Source: an uncultured Oscillibacter sp.
GTDB taxonomy: Bacteria > Bacillota > Clostridia > Oscillospirales > Oscillospiraceae
Length of the DNA: 25,787 nt
Direction of reading: 5' to 3'
Assembly: GCF_900544955.1 (NCBI RefSeq)
Contig: NZ_UQXD01000037.1
Span: 1-25,787, forward strand
The notes under the pieces were generated by a model. The model did no database searches and had not been told where the DNA came from. It worked only from the letters and a program-made list of their open reading frames with translations. The position numbers and the translations under genes are program-made. Positions 21,717 through 25,787 of the stretch are shown here, in pieces. Position 1 is the stretch's first letter. Every line of letters starts with the position of its first letter.

Positions 21717-22797
21717 ATTCGGCAAGCTTCTGCGGGTGTCCGTCTTCGGCCAGTCCCACGGCAGGGCCATCGGCGTCACCATCGACGGCCTGCCCGCCGG
21801 GGAGGCCGTGGACCTGGAGGCGCTGAACGCCTTCCTGGCCCGGCGGAAGCCCGGCACCAGCCCCCTCTCCACCGCCCGGCGGGAGGCCGACGATCCCGTC
21901 TTCCTCTCGGGGCTGGAAAACGGCGTCACCTGCGGCGCCCCCCTGTGCGCCGTGATTGCAAACAGCGACCAGCACTCCGGGGACTACGGCGAGCTCGCCG
22001 ACAAGCCCCGGCCCTCCCACGCAGACTACACCGCCTTTGTGAAGTGGGGCGGCCAGGCGGACATGCGGGGCGGCGGCCACTTCTCCGGCCGCCTGACGGC
22101 GCCGCTGTGCATCGCCGGGGGCATCGCCAAGCAGATTCTGGCCCGGCGGGGCGTCCACGTGGGGGCCCACCTGGCCGCCGTGGGGACAGAGGAGGACAGC
22201 CCCTTCCCCCTGCACCCCACCGCCGCCCTGTTCGACGCCGTGGCGGCCAAGGACTTCCCGGTGCTGGACGACGGGGCCGGAGCGCGGATGCAGGCCCTGA
22301 TTCTGGAGGCCCGGCAGTCCCTGGACTCCGTGGGCGGCGTCATCGAGTGCGCCGCCGTGGGCCTGCCCGCCGGGCTGGGGGACCCCATGTTCGACGGCGT
22401 GGAAAACCGGCTGGCCGCCGCCCTCTTCGGCATCCCCGCCGTGAAGGGTGTGGAGTTCGGCCTGGGCTTCGGCTCCGCCCGGCTCCGGGGATCGGAGAAC
22501 AACGACCCCTTCACTCTGGAGGAGGGCTCCGTCGTCACGGCCAGCAACCGGGCGGGGGGCATCCTGGGGGGCATCACCACCGGGATGCCGGTGACGCTGC
22601 GGGCCGCAGTCAAACCCACGCCGTCCATCTCCCGGTCCCAGCGGACCGTCAGCCTCTCCCGGATGGAGGAGGCGGAGCTGGTCGTCCGGGGCCGCCACGA
22701 TCCCTGCATCGCCCACCGGGCCGTCCCGGTGGTGGAGGCCGTCACCGCGGCGGTCGTATTAGATTTACTTTTGGAGGGACATCATGGAACTTTCTGA
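21706..22797 (+). CDS. aroC: Chorismate synthase
   Basis: The product is 363 residues from the ATG at 21706, preceded by GGGAGGTG. Family motifs are FGQSHG (14-19; the first is usually FGESHG, catalytic His18), MRGGGHFSGRLTA, SRSQRTV and the C-terminal HDPCIAHRAVPV. It removes phosphate from EPSP with reduced FMN to give chorismate, the last shared step. No separate flavin reductase is seen nearby. It overlaps aroA by 11 bases and pheA by 14. Confidence 0.95.
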   Translation: MSSEFGKLLRVSVFGQSHGRAIGVTIDGLPAGEAVDLEALNAFLARRKPGTSPLSTARREADDPVFLSGLENGVTCGAPLCAVIANSDQHSGDYGELADKPRPSHADYTAFVKWGGQADMRGGGHFSGRLTAPLCIAGGIAKQILARRGVHVGAHLAAVGTEEDSPFPLHPTAALFDAVAAKDFPVLDDGAGARMQALILEARQSLDSVGGVIECAAVGLPAGLGDPMFDGVENRLAAALFGIPAVKGVEFGLGFGSARLRGSENNDPFTLEEGSVVTASNRAGGILGGITTGMPVTLRAAVKPTPSISRSQRTVSLSRMEEAELVVRGRHDPCIAHRAVPVVEAVTAAVVLDLLLEGHHGTF

Positions 22798-23920
22798 AAT
22801 CCGCACGAAAATCGACGCCGTGGACGAACAGCTCCTGCAGCTGTTTCTGGAGCGGATGGCCCTGGCGGAGGACGTAGCTGCCTACAAAAACGAGCACCAC
22901 CTGCCCATTTTGAACAAGGAGCGGGAGCGGGCCGTGCTGGCCAGGGTGACGGAGCGCGCCGGGGAGAAGGAGCGCTACGCCTACCACCTGTTCTCCACCC
23001 TCTTTGAGCTGGCCCGGTCCCGGCAGGCGGAGCTGATCTCCGCCCCCACCCAGGTGGCCTCCCAGGTGGAGCGCTCCCTGGCGGCGGGCAGCGCCGTCTT
23101 CCCCCAGACGGGCCTGGTGGCCTGCCAGGGCGTGGAGGGGGCCAACAGCCAGGTGGCCTGCGACCGCATCCTGCCCCGGGGCAGCATCGTCTACGTCAAG
23201 ACCTTCGACGCGGTGGTGTCCGCCGTGGAGTCGGGGCTGTGCAAATTCGGCGTGCTGCCCATTGAAAACAGCTCCAACGGCTCCGTCCGGGCGGTGTACG
23301 AGCTGCTCCAGGACCACAAGCTGTCCGTGGTGCGCTCTACCCGGCTGTGCATCCGCCACGAGCTGCTGGCCCTGCCTGGCGTGAAGATGGAGGAGATCAC
23401 GGAGATCTACTCCCACCAGCAGGCCATCGGCCAGTGCAGCAAGTTCCTGGACGGCCTGGGCGGCGTCCACGTGATCCCCTGCGACAACACCGCCATGGCC
23501 GCCAAGCTGGTGGCCGAGAGCGGCAACCGCCACGCCGCCGCCATTTCCTCCCACCCCTGCGCGGAGCTGTACGGCCTGGCCTGCGTCAACGACGACATCC
23601 AGGACAGTGACAACAACTACACCCGCTTCTTCTGCATCACCAGGGACCCCGTCATCTACGCCGGGGCCAACCGCATCAGCCTCATCATCTCCTGCGACAA
23701 CAAGCCCGGCGCCCTGTACGAGATCCTCTCCAAGCTGGCGGCCCTGGGCATCAACATGACCAAGCTGGAGTCCTGCCCCGTCAGCGGCCGGAACTTCGAG
23801 TTCATCTTCTTCCTGGAGCTGGAGGCCTCCGTCCAGGAGCCGGGCATTCTGCCCATGCTGGAGGAGCTGGAGCGCCTGTGCGCCGGCTTCCAGTTCCTGG
23901 GCAACTACGCCGAAATCTGA
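22784..23920 (+). CDS. pheA: Bifunctional chorismate mutase/prephenate dehydratase (P-protein)
   Basis: The product is 378 residues. Residues 1-88 are an AroQ-type chorismate mutase (KIDAVDEQLLQLFLERM). About 105-290 are prephenate dehydratase, with GVLPIENSSNGSV, SHQQAIGQC and the catalytic Thr280-Arg281-Phe282 (NNYTRF). About 298-375 are the ACT domain with GALY (309-312) and ESCP (329-332), where the common Phe-binding motif is ESRP. It converts chorismate through prephenate to phenylpyruvate. The mutase activity also supplies TyrA. The ATG at 22784 follows TTGGAGGG and overlaps the aroC stop, so translation is coupled. Confidence 0.95.
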   Translation: MELSEIRTKIDAVDEQLLQLFLERMALAEDVAAYKNEHHLPILNKERERAVLARVTERAGEKERYAYHLFSTLFELARSRQAELISAPTQVASQVERSLAAGSAVFPQTGLVACQGVEGANSQVACDRILPRGSIVYVKTFDAVVSAVESGLCKFGVLPIENSSNGSVRAVYELLQDHKLSVVRSTRLCIRHELLALPGVKMEEITEIYSHQQAIGQCSKFLDGLGGVHVIPCDNTAMAAKLVAESGNRHAAAISSHPCAELYGLACVNDDIQDSDNNYTRFFCITRDPVIYAGANRISLIISCDNKPGALYEILSKLAALGINMTKLESCPVSGRNFEFIFFLELEASVQEPGILPMLEELERLCAGFQFLGNYAEI

Positions 23921-23921
23921 T

Positions 23922-25166
23922 ATGGCGGAGAAGGTTTACGGCCTGCTGGGGCGGAAGCTGGGGCACAGCTGGTCCGTCCCCATCCACACGGCCCTGGGCT
24001 GCCCGGATTACCGGCTGATCCAGCTGGAGCCGGAGGAGCTGGCGGACTTCCTCCGCCGGGAGGACCTGGGGGGCGTCAACGTCACCATCCCCTACAAGCG
24101 GGCGGTGATGGCCCACTGCGACGTCATCGACCCGGCGGCCCGGGCCATCGGCAGCGTCAACACCCTGGTCCGCCGGCCGGACGGAAAGCTGTACGCCTGG
24201 AACACCGACGCCGCGGGCTTCTGCTTCATGGCGGAGCGGGCGGGCATCTCCTTCCGGGGGGAGAAGGCGGTGATTCTGGGCAGCGGCGGCGCCTCCCTGA
24301 CGGCCCAGGCCTGCGCCCGGCGGTTGGGGGCCCGGGCGGTGGCGGTGATCTCCCGCTCCGGCCCGGACCACTACGGCACCCTGGACCGCCACGCCGACGC
24401 CGGCATCGTGGTGAATGCCACGCCGGTGGGGACCTACCCCGGCAACGGCGCCACCCCAGTGGACCTGGGGGCCTTTCCCCGGTGCCGGGGGGTGCTGGAC
24501 CTGGTGTACAATCCCCGGCGCACCGCCCTGCTCTTGCAGGCGGAGGCCCTGGGCATTCCCTGCTCCGACGGCCTGCCCATGCTGGTGGCCCAGGCAGTGG
24601 AGGCGGAGGCCCTCTTTTTCGGGCGCCCCATCCCCCCGGGGGAAGCAGAGCGCATTCTGTCCCTGCTGCGGCGGGACACCGCCAACCTGGTCCTCATCGG
24701 AATGCCCGGCAGCGGCAAGTCCACCGTGGGCGCCATCCTGGCGGAACAGACGGGCCGGGAGGCGGTGGACATCGACCGGCGCATTGCGGAGCGGGCGGGG
24801 TGCTCCATCCCGGAGATCTTCGCCCAGGGGGGCGAGGCCGCCTTCCGGGCGCTGGAGCGGGAGGAGACGGCGGAGGCGGGAAAACTCTCCGGTAAAATCC
24901 TCCTCACCGGCGGCGGCGTGGTGAAAGACCCCCGCAACTACGCCGCGCTGCATCAAAATGGGCGCATCTACCACCTGATCCGGGACCTGGACGCCCTGCC
25001 CACCGACGGGCGCCCCCTGTCCCAGGGGGCGGACCTGGCCGCCATGTGGGCGGAGCGAGCGCCGCTGTACGCCCGGTTCCGGGACGCGGCGGTGGAGAAC
25101 AACGGCACGGCGGCGGAGACCGCCGCCGCGATTTGGAGGGATTTTTGTGTACATTGCGGTGATTAA
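23922..25166 (+). CDS. aroE-aroK: Fused shikimate dehydrogenase-shikimate kinase
   Basis: The product is 414 residues. Residues about 1-250 are shikimate dehydrogenase: LGHSWSVPIH substrate motif, NVTIPYK with catalytic Lys59, NTD with Asp96, and the GSGGASLTA nucleotide-binding loop. Residues about 255-414 are shikimate kinase: Walker A GMPGSGKST (260-268), DIDRRIAE, AFRALEREE, LTGGGVV and RAPLYARF. The single frame therefore catalyses steps four and five, reducing 3-dehydroshikimate and phosphorylating shikimate. No stop or frameshift interrupts the join, and the linker contains DGLPMLVAQAVEAEALFFG, the normal AroE C-terminus. It starts one base after the pheA stop and overlaps aroQ by 20. 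Confidence 0.95.
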   Translation: MAEKVYGLLGRKLGHSWSVPIHTALGCPDYRLIQLEPEELADFLRREDLGGVNVTIPYKRAVMAHCDVIDPAARAIGSVNTLVRRPDGKLYAWNTDAAGFCFMAERAGISFRGEKAVILGSGGASLTAQACARRLGARAVAVISRSGPDHYGTLDRHADAGIVVNATPVGTYPGNGATPVDLGAFPRCRGVLDLVYNPRRTALLLQAEALGIPCSDGLPMLVAQAVEAEALFFGRPIPPGEAERILSLLRRDTANLVLIGMPGSGKSTVGAILAEQTGREAVDIDRRIAERAGCSIPEIFAQGGEAAFRALEREETAEAGKLSGKILLTGGGVVKDPRNYAALHQNGRIYHLIRDLDALPTDGRPLSQGADLAAMWAERAPLYARFRDAAVENNGTAAETAAAIWRDFCVHCGD

Positions 25167-25578
25167 CGGCCCCAACATGAACCTGCTGGGCATCCGCCAG
25201 CCGGAGATTTACGGCCGGGCCACCTACGAGGACCTGAAGGCCATGATCTCCGCCGAGGCGGACCGGCTGGGGGTCCGGGTGACCTTCTTCCAGTCCAACC
25301 ACGAGGGGGACCTGGTGGACGCCATCCACCATGCCTACTTCGACCACGCCGACGGCATCATCATCAACCCCGCCGCCTACACCCACACCAGCGTGGCGCT
25401 GCTGGACGCGGTGAAGGCCGTGGGCATCCCCACGGTGGAGGTCCACGTCTCTGACCCGGACACTCGGGAGGACTTCCGCCACGTGTCCTACCTCCGGGCG
25501 GCCTGTGCCGCCACCGTCCGAGGCCACGGCCTGCCGGGATACCTGGAGGCGCTGCGGCTGCTGTGCGGGCGAACATAA
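25147..25578 (+). CDS. aroQ: 3-Dehydroquinate dehydratase, type II
   Basis: The product is 143 residues from a GTG at 25147, six bases after GGAGG, and is of standard length for the dodecameric type II enzyme. Motifs are INGPNMNLLG with the following Arg and Tyr (RQPEIYG), NPAAYTHTSVAL and EVHVSD with the catalytic His. It dehydrates 3-dehydroquinate to 3-dehydroshikimate, step three. It closes the operon, so all seven shikimate steps are encoded between 17499 and 25578. Confidence 0.96.
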   Translation: MYIAVINGPNMNLLGIRQPEIYGRATYEDLKAMISAEADRLGVRVTFFQSNHEGDLVDAIHHAYFDHADGIIINPAAYTHTSVALLDAVKAVGIPTVEVHVSDPDTREDFRHVSYLRAACAATVRGHGLPGYLEALRLLCGRT

Positions 25579-25589
25579 GGTGCAAAGAA

Positions 25590-25657
25590 GAGGCCCGGGA
25601 TCGGCGATCCCGGGCCTCAACCGTTCCCAAACGCGCCTGCGGCGCGTTTGGGAACGG
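25590..25657 (+). terminator. Two strong hairpins after the aromatic operon
   Basis: A 13-bp stem with a 3-base loop (25590-25602 with 25606-25618), then a 17-bp perfect stem (25621-25637 with 25641-25657). Neither has a T-tract on the plus strand, so termination would be atypical; they could also block or process transcripts at the 3' end. Confidence 0.55.
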
Positions 25658-25787
25658 GCCGTGGCATCCTGCGCGCAACCGCCGCCTCTCCAAGGTGGAC
25701 ATCCCACCTGGGGGAAGCACCATGGCTTTTGCCGCTGTGAGGCTGATTGAAGGGGCTGCGGCCCGGGAGCAGTGCTCCCGGGCCGCA
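25658..25787. other. Non-coding stretch with further hairpins, cut by the window edge
   Basis: I see no gene here. AGGTGG/CCACCT (25693-25709) and a 13-bp stem with loop CAGTG (25757-25769 with 25775-25787) are present. The last one runs to the end of the window. This may be the start of a structured RNA or the leader of the next gene. Confidence 0.4.

Noticed and set aside
25658..25787. A possible 6S or other known small RNA gene
   Set aside because: Some hairpins and a purine-rich stretch are present, but I could not fit a known consensus, and the region is cut by the window edge.
1..25787. CRISPR arrays, insertion sequences, prophage genes, tRNA or rRNA genes
   Set aside because: No regularly spaced repeats, transposase, integrase or phage motifs, and no cloverleaf or rRNA-like sequence was seen on either strand.

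Overview
The window is GC-rich, compact DNA with Firmicute signals throughout: AGGAGG-type ribosome binding sites, an Asn T-box, TTGACA/TATAAT promoters, a type III glutamine synthetase and a type Ibeta DAHP synthase. Gene content and codon use suggest an anaerobic gut Clostridium of the Oscillospiraceae (Flavonifractor/Lawsonibacter/Intestinimonas-like). That placement is an inference from gene families, not a database result. All genes look chromosomal and housekeeping; I saw no phage, transposase, CRISPR, rRNA or tRNA gene.

Layout. 1-2158 (minus): an ECF sigma factor, a zinc-finger anti-sigma factor and two small membrane proteins, all overlapping. 2377-5205 (plus): dCMP deaminase, then a large fusion of a polysaccharide pyruvyl transferase domain with a ferredoxin/FrhB-type oxidoreductase. 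5206-5493: rubredoxin with its own promoter, a palindromic operator candidate and a bidirectional terminator. 5499-6201 (minus): queT with a long structured leader that looks like a riboswitch. 6317-9221 (plus): purA and purB, the two enzymes of AMP synthesis from IMP (PurB also acts earlier in the pathway). 9222-9593: a hairpin-rich repeat-like element and a terminator. 9594-13691 (plus): an Asn-specific T-box, an asparagine synthetase and glutamine synthetase III. 13731-16510 (minus): a CoA-transferase unit and an lrgAB unit, each with its own promoter. 16556-17174 (plus): a zinc-dependent phospholipase C-like protein.

17235-25578 (plus) is the centrepiece: aroF-tyrA-aroB-aroA-aroC-pheA-aroEK-aroQ. 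This single cluster carries all seven steps to chorismate plus the committed steps to phenylalanine and tyrosine. It is preceded by a 32-residue leader peptide with nine Phe/Tyr codons and a set of mutually exclusive hairpins ending in an intrinsic terminator. This is a textbook ribosome-mediated attenuator, which is unusual in Firmicutes, where T-boxes usually do this job. Nucleotide segments 1 and 3 of the attenuator are near-identical and compete for the same segment 2.

The most interesting items are this aromatic attenuator, the structured queT leader, the pyruvyl transferase-FrhB fusion, the hairpin-rich element after purB, and the palindrome at the rubredoxin promoter. All promoter, operator and RNA-structure calls were made by eye without folding or covariance software.
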